Notes under the pieces: generated by a model
Told to the model about the DNA's origin: nothing
The model's input: the letters and a program-made list of their open reading frames with translations, nothing else
Database searches by the model: none
Made by a program: the position numbers and the translations under genes
Shown here: positions 29,762 to 38,478 of the stretch, piece after piece
How the letters are laid out: every line of letters starts with the position of its first letter
How positions within the stretch are numbered: position 1 is the stretch's first letter
Source: Nordella sp. HKS 07
GTDB lineage: Bacteria > Pseudomonadota > Alphaproteobacteria > Rhizobiales > Aestuariivirgaceae
Assembly: GCF_011046735.1 (NCBI RefSeq)
Contig: NZ_CP049258.1
Span: forward strand, 5,040,001 to 5,104,000
DNA: 64,000 nt
Reading direction: 5' to 3'

Positions 29762-30634
29762 TCAGCACACCGACCGGAAGCGCTCGATGCAGGTCTGGAG
29801 GACCTCGTGCGGCGGGCGTTTCCACCAGTTCCGCGCCGAGAATATCTCCACTTCGCACAGGCCCTGATAGCCGGCAGCTTCGACCGCTTGGCGGATGGCC
29901 TTGAGATCGGCGACGCCGTCGCCCATCATGCCGCGGTCGAGAAGAACATCGCTCGTGTCGGCGAGCCAGTCGCAGAGATGATAGCCGAGGAGGCGGTCCT
30001 TGCCGGCCCGCTTGAGCTCATCGGCGAGCGTCGTGTCCCACCAGACATGATAGACATCGACGACGATGCCGACGGCATGGTCGATCAGGTCGCAGAGATC
30101 ATTGGCGTCCTTGAGCGTGACGAGGCAGGAGCGATTGCCCCCGTAGACGGGATGCAAGGGTTCGAGCGCCAGCTTGACATCGCGCGCCGCGGCGACCGGC
30201 GCCATGCGCGCCACGGCATCGGCGACGCGTTCGAGGCTCGCCTTTATGCCTTTCGTGCCCGGTTCGACGCCGCCGACCACGATGGTAAGTACCTCCGCGC
30301 CGAGCCCCGCCGCCATGTCGATCGAGGCCTCGAAGTCGTCGAGCATCGCCTGCCGCGGTTGCGGCGCCAGCGGCCCGACCAGGAAGGGCGTGCGGCAAAG
30401 TCCCGCGACCTTGAGACCGACATTCTGCGCATGCGCGCCGATCTGCGTTGCGCGATTTCCGATTTCACGGCGCCAGAAGACGACGCCGCCCAATCCCATC
30501 TCGGCGCAGGCATCGATCACCTGTTCCGGCGACCAGCCGGCGCCATGGCCCTCGACATTATGGCCTAGCGTCGCGGTGTTGAGCGCCAGCGCCGAATGGT
30601 CATGGCTGAAATCACGCATCGCCATCTCCGTCAC
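29762..30634 (-). CDS. Sugar phosphate isomerase/epimerase-like TIM barrel
   Basis: A 290-residue protein of the xylose isomerase-like AP endonuclease 2 superfamily. Metal-ligand positions are visible as LALEPLHP (Glu) near residue 160, VGIVVDVYHVWWD (Asp, His) near residue 195, GYHLCDW (His) and CEVEIFSA (Glu) near residue 270. Such enzymes isomerise or epimerise sugars and keto-acids, and some are dehydratases. It is 27 bp downstream of the DUF993 gene, so the two are cotranscribed. It belongs to the catabolic cluster. Confidence 0.88.
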   Translation of the reverse strand: MTEMAMRDFSHDHSALALNTATLGHNVEGHGAGWSPEQVIDACAEMGLGGVVFWRREIGNRATQIGAHAQNVGLKVAGLCRTPFLVGPLAPQPRQAMLDDFEASIDMAAGLGAEVLTIVVGGVEPGTKGIKASLERVADAVARMAPVAAARDVKLALEPLHPVYGGNRSCLVTLKDANDLCDLIDHAVGIVVDVYHVWWDTTLADELKRAGKDRLLGYHLCDWLADTSDVLLDRGMMGDGVADLKAIRQAVEAAGYQGLCEVEIFSARNWWKRPPHEVLQTCIERFRSVC

Positions 30635-30661
30635 CCCGACGAAAGTTGCGCAACCTGAAGG

Positions 30662-31810
30662 TCACACTCCATAAAGCGCCAGCAGCGTTTTCATCCGCCG
30701 CATCGCGAGATCGGGATCGCGCAGCAGGCCGCAACCATCGGCAAGGCGAAACACTTCCGTGAAATAGGGCAGAGGCCGCATCGCCTGCGCGCCATTGAGC
30801 ATGATGAAATGATCCTGGAAGCCATTGAGCCAGGCCAGGAAGACGACACCCGTCTTGTAGTGCTGCGTCGGCGCCCGGAAGATGAGGCGCGCCAGCGGCA
30901 CGGTCGGGTCGAGGACGGCGTGAAAACCTTGCTTGTCGCCGGCCGCGAGCCTGGACATGGCGACGGCGGCGGCGGGTGCCAGCGGATCGAAGATGCCGAG
31001 GAGGGCATGCGAATAGTCCTGATCGTCGCCGGCGATCAGCTCCGGATAGTTGAAATCATCGCCCGTATACATCTTGACGCCTTCGGGCAGGCGCCGGCGC
31101 ATCGCGATTTCCTTGTCCTTGTCGAGGAGCGAGATCTTGATGCCGTCGACCTTCGCCCTGTTTTCCTCGATCGCCGCGAGGCAGGTTTCCAGCGTCTTGT
31201 CGAAGAGGTCGGCCCCCCAATAGCCGGCGAGCGCGGGATCGAACATCTCGCCCAGCCAGTGCAGGATGACGGGGTGGTCGGCGCGCGCCAGGGCGTCGCG
31301 ATAGATGGCGATATAGTCGTCCGGCGCGCGTGCGATCTTGGCGAGTGCCCGCGACGCCATCAGGATGAGGCGGCCGCCCACTTTCTGGATCGCGTCGATC
31401 TGCTGAGAATAGGCGTCGCTAATATCGTCGAGAGAACGGGCGTCACGCGCATCGAGATGATCGGTTCCCGCACCGTTGAAGACGAGCGCGTCGGGAAGTT
31501 CCTGCTTGGTGCGGCGGATCAGCTCGAGCGCGCCTTGCCAGTCGAGCCCCATGCCGCGCTGCGCCGTGTCCATCGCTTCGGCGATGCCGAGGCCGAGCGA
31601 GACGAGATGACGGCGGAAGGCGAGCGTCTTTTCCCAGTCGATCGCCGCGCGGCCCGTGGGGTCGGACGCGGTGAAGGGATCGGCGACGACATGGGCCGCC
31701 GAGAAGACGACGCGGTTGAAGTTGCGGTCGAACCTCGCGGTATCGACCGGCGCACCGGTGAGCGCGTAGGGAACGAGCTTTCCGCTCTCAGTAGGCAGGT
31801 CGATCTTCAT
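30662..31810 (-). CDS. DUF993 protein, dihydrodipicolinate synthase/aldolase-like
   Basis: A 382-residue TIM-barrel protein that I recognise as the DUF993 type, distantly like DapA/NAL aldolases. VDGIKISLLDKDKEIAM near residue 215 holds a lysine where Schiff-base aldolases have theirs, followed by VKMYTGDDFNYPELIAGD, comparable to the KxxSGDD step in that family. It could cleave a 2-keto-3-deoxy or similar acid by retro-aldol chemistry; this is inference. It precedes the TIM-barrel isomerase and lies downstream of the SDR, separated by a repeat. Confidence 0.82.
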   Translation of the reverse strand: MKIDLPTESGKLVPYALTGAPVDTARFDRNFNRVVFSAAHVVADPFTASDPTGRAAIDWEKTLAFRRHLVSLGLGIAEAMDTAQRGMGLDWQGALELIRRTKQELPDALVFNGAGTDHLDARDARSLDDISDAYSQQIDAIQKVGGRLILMASRALAKIARAPDDYIAIYRDALARADHPVILHWLGEMFDPALAGYWGADLFDKTLETCLAAIEENRAKVDGIKISLLDKDKEIAMRRRLPEGVKMYTGDDFNYPELIAGDDQDYSHALLGIFDPLAPAAAVAMSRLAAGDKQGFHAVLDPTVPLARLIFRAPTQHYKTGVVFLAWLNGFQDHFIMLNGAQAMRPLPYFTEVFRLADGCGLLRDPDLAMRRMKTLLALYGV

Positions 31811-31831
31811 GTCATGACTCCGAGCACAATA

Positions 31832-31986
31832 TCCTTCCCCCTTGCGGGGAAGGTGATGTTCCCGGCTTCGGCCGGGGACACCGGATGGGGGTCGGGTGGT
31901 CTGTCAAATGTGCAAGAGATATTGAGACACCGCCCGACCCCCACCCCGGTCCTTCGGACCGACCCTCCCCGCAAGGGGGAGGGTAG
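31832..31986. repeat. Palindromic intergenic repeat inside the catabolic operon
   Basis: The left end CCTTCCCCCTTGCGGGGAAGG and right end CCCTCCCCGCAAGGGGGAGGG are inverted, with inner GGGGGTCGGGTGGT and ACCGCCCGACCCCC arms and smaller hairpins. It sits between the SDR and DUF993 genes and could act as a stem in the mRNA that moderates downstream expression. Confidence 0.7.
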
Positions 31987-32010
31987 AGCTGTGTGAGAGC
32001 GCAAAGCCAT

Positions 32011-32790
32011 CTAAAACCTCTGCACCAGCATGCCGGCATCGGCCGAGATCACTTGGCCGGTCGTATAGGGAAGATCGCCCCGCGCCAGCGTCGCGGCGAT
32101 GCGGCCGATATCGGCGGGCGCGCCCATGCGCGGCAGCAAGGTCAGGCCTTCATCCGCGATGCGGCGCTGATAGCTCTCCTTGGCGACACTCGTCATGGCG
32201 GTTTCGATGACACCGGGCTGGATGTCATAGACGGCGATGCCCTCAGGCCCGAGCCGCACCGCGAAGACCTTCGAGATCATCGCCGCCGCCGCCTTGGACG
32301 CGCAATATTCGCCACGCTGCACCGCCACGGCGATCGCATTGGAGGACGACACATTGATCAGGCTGTAGAAGCGTTCATCATCGCGCGCCCGCTTCACGAG
32401 CCGCCTGGCGAAAGCCTGACTCAGGAAGAACATCGCCTTGGCGTTGATCCTGATGCAGCGGTCATAGCTTTCCTCCGACACATCGAGAAGATCGCCGCGC
32501 GACAGGACCGACACGCCGGCATTGTTGACCAAAGTGGAGAGGGGACCGATGACCGCCTCGGCCTCGTCGAGCAGTCGCTCATGTCGCTTGATGTCGCCGA
32601 TATCGGCGACGATCGTCACCACCTTGCCGCCATGCCGCGCCACCCTCTCGGCGGCGGCCGCCAGTTCCGCATCCACCGCCGGACCGTTGAGCGCGATGTC
32701 GAAGCCGCTTTCGGCCAAAGCCTCGGCGATGGCGAGCCCGATGCCGCGGCTCGAGCCGGTGACGAAGGCGGCGTGGCGTGGCGTCGTCAT
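32011..32790 (-). CDS. Short-chain dehydrogenase/reductase (3-ketoacyl-ACP reductase-like)
   Basis: A 259-residue classical SDR. The cofactor motif is TGSSRGIG at about residues 11-18 and NNAG near residue 88. The catalytic serine is in INVSSSN near residue 145 and the tyrosine-lysine pair in YCASK near residue 160. PGVIETAMT follows. It probably oxidises a hydroxy group or reduces a ketone on the pathway intermediate. Its ATG overlaps the acyl-CoA dehydrogenase stop by 4 bp, so the two are coupled. Confidence 0.92.
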   Translation of the reverse strand: MTTPRHAAFVTGSSRGIGLAIAEALAESGFDIALNGPAVDAELAAAAERVARHGGKVVTIVADIGDIKRHERLLDEAEAVIGPLSTLVNNAGVSVLSRGDLLDVSEESYDRCIRINAKAMFFLSQAFARRLVKRARDDERFYSLINVSSSNAIAVAVQRGEYCASKAAAAMISKVFAVRLGPEGIAVYDIQPGVIETAMTSVAKESYQRRIADEGLTLLPRMGAPADIGRIAATLARGDLPYTTGQVISADAGMLVQRF

Positions 32791-33932
32791 GCCGCCGCTC
32801 CGTTCTTCAGGAGCTCGCGCGCGATGATCGCCCGCTGGATCTGGTTGGTGCCCTCATAGATCTGGGTGATCTTGGCATCGCGATAGAGCCTCTCCACTTC
32901 GAAGCCGCGAATATAACCGCTGCCGCCGAAGATCTGCACCGCATCCGCCGAGCGCGCCACCGCCATGTCGGAGGCGAACCATTTGGCCATCGAGCAATAG
33001 CGCGTGGCATCCTCGCCGGCGTCGATCTTGGCCGCGGCACTGTGGACGAGAAGACGCGCCGCCTCGACGTCGCGCGCGATGTCGGCGAGCATCCACTGCA
33101 CGCCCTGGAAATCGGCGATCGGCTTGCCGAACTGCCTGCGCTGCTTGGCGTAATCCAGCGCCGCCTCGAGTCCTGCCTGGCCGATGCCGACGGCAAGCGC
33201 GGCGATGCCGACGCGGCCTTTGTCGAGCACGCTCATCATCATGTGGAAGCCGCGTCCTTCCTCGCCGAGCAGCGCCTCGGGCGGCAGCCGCACATCGGCG
33301 AAGCTGAGCGCGCCGACCTGGCTGGCGCGCTGGCCCATCTTGTGCTCCTTGGGCCCGCGTGTGACACCCGCGCCCTTGAGATCTACGATGAAGATGCTCA
33401 TGCCGCGATGGCCCGCCGCCTTGTCGGTGCGCGCGAGCACGAAGCCGACATCGGCGACGGGCGCATTGTGAATCCAGATCTTGCCGCCATTGAGCACCCA
33501 GCCCTCACCGTTGCGCACCGCTTCGGTGCGCAGCCCCGACACATCCGTGCCGGCCTCGGGTTCGGTGATGCAATAGGCGGCCTTGATCTCGGCGGAGAGC
33601 AGGCCCTGGAGCCAGTGCTGCTGCTGCGCCGGCGTGCCGTGGCGGACGAGCAGGGTGGAGACGAGCTCGACCAGGCCGCATTGATCGGCGACGGAGGCAT
33701 AGCCGCGCGACAGTTCCTCCATGACCAGCGCATAGGTAAGCGTGTCGAAGCCGGGCCCGCCCATTTCTTCCGGCACCCCAATGCCGAACAGGCCCAGTTC
33801 TCCCATTTGTCTGTAGAGATCGGCCGGAAACCGCTCCTCGCGGTCGAGCGCCTCGGCCATCGGCCGGATGACCTCGTCAGCGAACTGCCGCGCCATGTCC
33901 CGGACCTGGATCTGGGTTTCGCTCAGCCGCAT
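32787..33932 (-). CDS. Acyl-CoA dehydrogenase
   Basis: A 381-residue FAD enzyme that inserts an alpha-beta double bond in an acyl-CoA. The family signature AYCITEPEAGTDVSGL is near residue 122, GHRGMSIFIVDLKGAGV near residue 175 and the second signature QFGKPIADFQGVQWMLADI near residue 270. The catalytic glutamate is in QIYEGTNQIQR near residue 363. The length is typical. It is the first gene of a leftward operon (ACAD-SDR-DUF993-isomerase) and lies behind the operator at 33948-33963. Confidence 0.95.
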   Translation of the reverse strand: MRLSETQIQVRDMARQFADEVIRPMAEALDREERFPADLYRQMGELGLFGIGVPEEMGGPGFDTLTYALVMEELSRGYASVADQCGLVELVSTLLVRHGTPAQQQHWLQGLLSAEIKAAYCITEPEAGTDVSGLRTEAVRNGEGWVLNGGKIWIHNAPVADVGFVLARTDKAAGHRGMSIFIVDLKGAGVTRGPKEHKMGQRASQVGALSFADVRLPPEALLGEEGRGFHMMMSVLDKGRVGIAALAVGIGQAGLEAALDYAKQRRQFGKPIADFQGVQWMLADIARDVEAARLLVHSAAAKIDAGEDATRYCSMAKWFASDMAVARSADAVQIFGGSGYIRGFEVERLYRDAKITQIYEGTNQIQRAIIARELLKNGAAA

Positions 33933-33947
33933 GGTCCGCCTTTCGTG

Positions 33948-33963
33948 ATAACCATCTAGTTAC
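33948..33963. promoter_or_regulatory. Candidate cluster operator 1, ATAAC-N6-GTTAC
   Basis: ATAACCATCTAGTTAC is a 16-bp near-perfect palindrome 16 bp upstream of the acyl-CoA dehydrogenase start. It shares its form with sites at 34027, 40104 and 47901. It is probably bound by the TetR protein encoded at 47943. Confidence 0.72.
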
Positions 33964-34026
33964 TTAATACGGTGCTGACTGCCCCTTGTCAACGAGGTGT
34001 CTTGCAATCCGCGCTTCCCTATATTA

Positions 34027-34042
34027 GTAACTATATGGTTAC
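34027..34042. promoter_or_regulatory. Candidate cluster operator 2, GTAAC-N6-GTTAC
   Basis: GTAACTATATGGTTAC is the most symmetric copy, with perfect 5-bp arms. It lies 24 bp upstream of the GTG start of the aldo/keto reductase gene. With operator 1 it flanks the divergent promoter region between the leftward and rightward catabolic operons. Confidence 0.75.
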
Positions 34043-34065
34043 ATAAAAATCATGGGAGGATCGGG

Positions 34066-35082
34066 GTGCAGGTTTCCGCGAAAAGACGCTTCGGCCGCGC
34101 CGGTTTCGACGTCACGGCTTTTTCCTTCGGCACGGCGCCGATCGGCAATCTCTTCCGGCCGATCGACGATCAGACCTCGGATGCGATGATCCGGCAGTCC
34201 TGGGACGCTGGCGTGCGCTATTTCGATACCGCGCCCTATTACGGTCACGGCCTCGCCGAGCTGCGTCTCGGCCATTCGCTGCGCTGGAGGAACAGGGACG
34301 ACTATGTCCTCTCCACCAAGGTCGGCCGCGTGCTCAAGCCGGCGCGCCGCTCCGCGATCGATTTCACGCCCTGGACCGCTGCCGCGGCGAACCGGCTCGA
34401 ATTCGACTATTCGTATGACGGCACGATGCGCGCCTTCGAGGATTCGCTGCAGCGCCTGGCGCTCGAGCATGTCGAGATCCTGTTCATCCACGACATCGAC
34501 AGTTTCACCCGCGGGTCGGAGCAGCCGGAAGTGTTCAAGCAGGCCATGGACGGCTGCTGGCGCGCGCTCGAGTCACTGCGCCGCCAGGGCGCGGTCAAGG
34601 CGATCGGCGTTGGCGTTAACGAATGGGAAGTCTGTCACGCCGCCTTGCAGATGCGCGACTTCGACTGCTTCCTCCTCGCCGGGCGCTACACGCTGCTCGA
34701 GCAGGAGGCGCTCGATGAATTCTTGCCGCTCTGCGAGAAGCGCGGCGCCGCGGTGGTGGTGGGCGGCGGCTTCAATTCCGGCATCCTCGCCACCGGCGCC
34801 AGGCCCGGCGCCAAATACAATTATTCGCCGGCACCCGAGCATGTGATGAAGAAGGTCGCCGCCATCGAGGAAGTGTGCAAGGCGTTCAACGTGCCTTTGC
34901 CGGTGGCGGCGCTGCAGTTCGTCGTCGCTCATCCGGCGGTGGCGTCTTTCTGCGCCGGCACGCGTAACGTCGAGCAGCTTCGCCAGAACATCGCCTGGTT
35001 CAGTGAAACCATTCCGGCCGATTTCTGGGCAACGCTCAAGAAGAAAGACCTCCTGCGCGAGGACGCGCCGGTTCCCGCATGA
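34066..35082 (+). CDS. Aldo/keto reductase (L-fucose/D-threo-aldose 1-dehydrogenase-like)
   Basis: A 338-residue (alpha/beta)8 oxidoreductase. The catalytic tetrad appears as FDTAPYYGHGLAE (Asp, Tyr), LSTKVG (Lys) and ILFIHDID (His) at about residues 50, 55, 85 and 140. The ending FCAGTRNVEQL binds the cofactor phosphate region. Layout and spacing resemble L-fucose dehydrogenase and pyridoxal 4-dehydrogenase-type proteins, which oxidise lactols to lactones. The GTG start is preceded by GGGAGGA. Its last codons overlap the MaoC gene by 4 bp. Confidence 0.9.
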   Translation: MQVSAKRRFGRAGFDVTAFSFGTAPIGNLFRPIDDQTSDAMIRQSWDAGVRYFDTAPYYGHGLAELRLGHSLRWRNRDDYVLSTKVGRVLKPARRSAIDFTPWTAAAANRLEFDYSYDGTMRAFEDSLQRLALEHVEILFIHDIDSFTRGSEQPEVFKQAMDGCWRALESLRRQGAVKAIGVGVNEWEVCHAALQMRDFDCFLLAGRYTLLEQEALDEFLPLCEKRGAAVVVGGGFNSGILATGARPGAKYNYSPAPEHVMKKVAAIEEVCKAFNVPLPVAALQFVVAHPAVASFCAGTRNVEQLRQNIAWFSETIPADFWATLKKKDLLREDAPVPA

Positions 35083-35543
35083 CCGGTCGTCTCCTGCCTC
35101 CTGGCAGATATTTCTACGAGGATATCGACACGGGCGATGTGATCGAGACAGCCGCCCTCACCGTCACGACCGATCACATCGACCGCTTCGCCGATCTCAC
35201 CGGCGACCGCTTCGAGATTCATATGAGCGAGGAGGGCGCGGCGAGGCACGGCTTTCCCAAGCGTGTCGCCCATGGACTGCTGATCCTGTCCCTGGTCGAC
35301 GGCTTGAAGAACCAAACGGAAGCGCAATTCGCGGCGGTGGCGTCATTGGGCTGGGAGTGGAAATTTGCCGCACCGGTGCTGCCCGGCGATGCGATCAAAG
35401 CGCGGATGACCGTCACGGCTAAGCGCGAGACGAAGCGGGCTGACCGCGGCATCCTCACCATTGCCTTCGATGTAGTGAACCAGGACGCAAAGACGGTGCA
35501 ATCCGGCATCAACACGCTGATGGTGCTGCGATCGCATTCCTGA
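35079..35543 (+). CDS. MaoC-like hydratase/dehydratase
   Basis: A 154-residue hot-dog-fold protein. The hydratase 2 motif is LTGDRFEIHMSEEGAARHGF at about residues 41-60, with the aspartate and histidine that activate water; RVAHGLLILSLVDGL follows. MaoC/PhaJ-type enzymes hydrate enoyl-CoA to 3-hydroxyacyl-CoA. It is coupled to the aldo/keto reductase by an ATGA overlap, an unusual pairing of sugar-type and acyl-CoA-type enzymes. Confidence 0.9.
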   Translation: MTGRLLPPGRYFYEDIDTGDVIETAALTVTTDHIDRFADLTGDRFEIHMSEEGAARHGFPKRVAHGLLILSLVDGLKNQTEAQFAAVASLGWEWKFAAPVLPGDAIKARMTVTAKRETKRADRGILTIAFDVVNQDAKTVQSGINTLMVLRSHS

Positions 35544-35570
35544 TATCCCTTGGTCTACCGGCAGTGCAGC

Positions 35571-36404
35571 TCAGGTGGTAGACACATGCGGAATGGCGCC
35601 ATCCACCTTGACGGAACACATTCGGGCCGGTTCGATGAGGTACTCGCGCACTTTCGGGCTGGCCGGCAGGACCATATAGCCTGTAGTCAAATCACCCAAT
35701 AGCAAGGACGCTTCGCGAGGACGCAGCCTCCAATGCATTGCGATCAGGGCACAAAGGACGGAGTCCATCATGTCCTGATCGGCCTTCCGCGGATCAGCAA
35801 TTCTTCCGGCATCGCGACACCATGCCGCCAAGCTGTTGCATCCGAATGCAGATGCTTCCTGAGCCGCGATCTCTGCTACGCGAACCCAATCAATCAGACG
35901 AAATGTCTTCTTTCGAGCGGGGTTATACCTTGGACCACCTTTTCGCCCGAAGAAGCAATCGCCTAGTGACGCCAGAGCCAGTGCCGGAAAAACCTCGATC
36001 AGATATAGACCTGTCGACGCTGTTCGCGACTCTTCCGGATCTTGAATTGCACCAATCATGTCTAGGAAGCGCCAGATTGGTGAGGCGTCACAAAACATGC
36101 CGAGCCTTCCCCGGTTAGCTGGCTGCACTCCGCCGCCAAGCCAACTAACCAGGGAAGCGGCTGCGCGCTCAACTGGCCGCATGCTGGTCAAATTTGGAAC
36201 GACGGTTGGTTGGTCAAGGGCAATCAGCGTATTGCCGCCCTCGAAGCGAGCTTTCCGGATAAAGGCGACCGCTTGATCGAATGAGACCAACTGCGGAGCA
36301 TGGAATCGAACCGGAGTGCCATCGTTAAAGGCAATGGCGCAGATCGCGCCGGGAGCCTTTGGGTTATCTGCCCAGGCAGAATCAAATCCAATGTAGACGT
36401 CCAT
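35571..36404 (-). CDS. DUF429 family protein (RNase H-like fold)
   Basis: A protein of about 277 residues starting DVYIGFDSAWADNPKAPGAI, which is characteristic of DUF429. The first acidic residue (FDSA) and the later TLIALDQPTVVPN and DMMDSVLCALIA supply aspartates consistent with an RNase H-like metal site. The function is unknown. The start at 36404 matches homology; 36416 is an alternative. The GC content is clearly lower than in the surrounding catabolic genes, so it was probably acquired with the nuclease next to it. Confidence 0.8.
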   Translation of the reverse strand: MDVYIGFDSAWADNPKAPGAICAIAFNDGTPVRFHAPQLVSFDQAVAFIRKARFEGGNTLIALDQPTVVPNLTSMRPVERAAASLVSWLGGGVQPANRGRLGMFCDASPIWRFLDMIGAIQDPEESRTASTGLYLIEVFPALALASLGDCFFGRKGGPRYNPARKKTFRLIDWVRVAEIAAQEASAFGCNSLAAWCRDAGRIADPRKADQDMMDSVLCALIAMHWRLRPREASLLLGDLTTGYMVLPASPKVREYLIEPARMCSVKVDGAIPHVSTT

Positions 36405-36518
36405 ATCTGCTACCAGCATCTCAAAGAAAATATGCGCAAAACCAGCCACCGCCAGTCCATGTTCTGCCAAGCGCAGCGTCTTTAACGGCGTGTCTGGTTA
36501 CCTTTGTTGGACCAACCA

Positions 36519-37277
36519 TCAGCGGTACGGAGCCCGCCAACCTGCGGCTCTGGCCTCAGCCTCGCTACAGAACCATCTTTCACCCTTGGACGGCTCTATC
36601 ACTGTCTTTGCATAATGCCTCGACCATGGGGCGTGATAGATCTTTTCACCTTTGGCATTGATGTTGCCCTTGATGGGGCACCCTTCTGAACTAATCTGCG
36701 CCGCGGTTGACCAGCGCCTGGCTCGGTACTCCCAAGGTGGCTGCGTCCTTGACTGCCAGATGCCAATTCTCATCGCTCGCGGCTTTTTCTCAAGAGCACT
36801 GTAATCGGGCGAATATCTCACGAATGCCCAGGCCAAGCCGGAAGCGACGAGCTTGGCGCCGACGTCGGGAACATCATCTGTCGAGCAGCGGGCGATCAGC
36901 CTTCCATATCTGTCGCGCTCATTGCCAACGCAATTGACTGTTTTGCCGTCGGTCATGGCCGCCAAGGCGCCGATGGCGGCCTTTGAACAATCCCAGACTC
37001 CTTTCGGAAGCTGGCATCTCTGCGCTGTCTCGGGCGCGTCGATCCCATAGACGCGAACTTCCTCTGATCCAACCCAAATCGTATCGCCATCAACGATGAC
37101 TGCAGAGCCGGTGACAGTTTCGGATTGAGCGCTTTGAATGGTTATTACGCTGATGGCCGCAACAACAAGCGCTGCGGAGAGTTTCCGTATGAACGGGAAG
37201 GTGCGAGAATGAAAGTCGCCAATTTTGGGGTATGCAACTGAGCTTTGCATACGCGGCAAATCGGTAATATCGATCAC
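36519..37277 (-). CDS. Thermonuclease (SNase-like) family protein with a C-terminal GERWFCSEAEA domain
   Basis: A 252-residue protein with an N-terminal membrane anchor or signal (KLSAALVVAAISVITIQSA, about residues 32-50). An SNase barrel spans about residues 55-180, with VIVDGDTIWVG, VRVYGIDAPE and RDRYGRLIA matching the catalytic Asp/Arg/Glu segments. The C terminus KIYHAPWSRHYAKT followed by GERWFCSEAEARAAGWR is a small module often joined to such nucleases. It is probably an exported DNA/RNA nuclease. A GTG start at 37277 has AGGGA upstream. Its GC content is below the neighbourhood. Confidence 0.85.
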   Translation of the reverse strand: MIDITDLPRMQSSVAYPKIGDFHSRTFPFIRKLSAALVVAAISVITIQSAQSETVTGSAVIVDGDTIWVGSEEVRVYGIDAPETAQRCQLPKGVWDCSKAAIGALAAMTDGKTVNCVGNERDRYGRLIARCSTDDVPDVGAKLVASGLAWAFVRYSPDYSALEKKPRAMRIGIWQSRTQPPWEYRARRWSTAAQISSEGCPIKGNINAKGEKIYHAPWSRHYAKTVIEPSKGERWFCSEAEARAAGWRAPYR

Positions 37278-37707
37278 GACGAAGTCGTCCCTTTGCGCTG
37301 ATGATTGAACGGAGGGACGGGCATCTCGAAGGAATGTTTCCTGATCTGCTTCCGTCAGCCTGCAACGCGCGGAGACTAAGCATTCCCGCGCTGCGATTGC
37401 TTGTGGCGACCCGCCAAATTCTTGCGATTTGACGTCAGTCGCCTTCGGAACCAGAGAGTCTTAGGCAATTTTCGGCGCTTGTTTGTCATGAAAGGCAGGT
37501 CGGCCGAGCCACCAGTGGTTCACTAGCGGCGGTATCGACGACGTCAGCGTCTGGTATGACCGATTCCAACGATGCGCGCGGATATGACAGTGACAGTCCC
37601 GGCATGCGTCATACCGGCGTGCATCACGTCAAAACATGGCTATAATCACGGCCTTGGGCCGAGTCCTAATTGCAAGGAGGAGGGCAAGTAAGTGAGGCGG
37701 GCAACCC
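37278..37707. other. 430-bp gap with no gene
   Basis: This is the upstream region of the nuclease gene and the downstream region of the enoyl-CoA hydratase gene. It shows AT-richer sequence, and GGCATGCGTCATACCGGCGTGCATC near 37602-37628 has weak symmetry (shown as CATGCGTCA and GTGCATC halves). No RNA gene or reading frame is supportable. Confidence 0.4.
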
Positions 37708-38478
37708 TCACGATCCCGAAAAATCCGGCTTCCGCTTGTTGCGGAACGCCTCGACGCCCTTCGCGAGATCGGGCGATCCGGCCGCCAGTTGCCCGGCGAT
37801 CGCTTCGATTACGCGCTCGCGCTCCTCGCCTTCCGCCGCATTGATCAGCATCTTCGTGAGCTCGCTCGCCTGCGGGCTGCGATTGGCTATCTGGGCGGCG
37901 AGCGTGCGCGCCATGGCCAGGCCTTCGCCCGTCGCGCAGACACGATCCACCACCCGCAGAGCCAGGGCAGCTTCCGCGTCGAACATCTCACCCATCAGCG
38001 CCATGCGCCGCACCGCCTGCGGCCCGAAACGGCGCACCGCGCGCTGCGTGCCGGACCAGCCGGGAATGATGCCGAGCCCGCTTTCGGGCTGACCGAGACG
38101 GGCATGACGCTCGCAGATGCGATAATCGGCGCAGGCCGCGAGCTCGAGCCCGCCGCCGAGACAATCGCCATTGAGCACCGCGATCAGCGGCTGGCGCAAC
38201 CGCGCCAGCTGATCGAAGACCTGATGCCCTTCGCGTATCCAGAAGCGGCCGAACTCTTCCGGCGTGTCGGCCGACCAGGCGCTGATATCGCCGCCGGCGC
38301 AGAAGCACTTGCTCCCCTGGCCGGTGAGGATCGCGACGCGCGCGGCGGAATGTTCGATCTCGCGACAGGCGCCGGCGAGGCCGGCCATCATCTTGCGGTC
38401 TAGTGCATTGAGCTTGGCCGGACGGTCGAGCGTGATGAGCGCGATGGCGTCTTCGATCTCGAGACGTATCCCTTCCAT
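37708..38478 (-). CDS. Enoyl-CoA hydratase/isomerase
   Basis: A 256-residue crotonase-fold protein. The oxyanion segments are FCAGGDISAW near residue 59 and LNGDCLGGGLELAACADYR near residue 104. The two catalytic glutamates seem present: one in GGGLELA and one in LGQPESGLGIIPG. It probably hydrates a 2-enoyl-CoA made by the acyl-CoA dehydrogenase. The ATG at 38478 overlaps the CoA-transferase stop (TGATG), so the pair is translationally coupled. Confidence 0.93.
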   Translation of the reverse strand: MEGIRLEIEDAIALITLDRPAKLNALDRKMMAGLAGACREIEHSAARVAILTGQGSKCFCAGGDISAWSADTPEEFGRFWIREGHQVFDQLARLRQPLIAVLNGDCLGGGLELAACADYRICERHARLGQPESGLGIIPGWSGTQRAVRRFGPQAVRRMALMGEMFDAEAALALRVVDRVCATGEGLAMARTLAAQIANRSPQASELTKMLINAAEGEERERVIEAIAGQLAAGSPDLAKGVEAFRNKRKPDFSGS

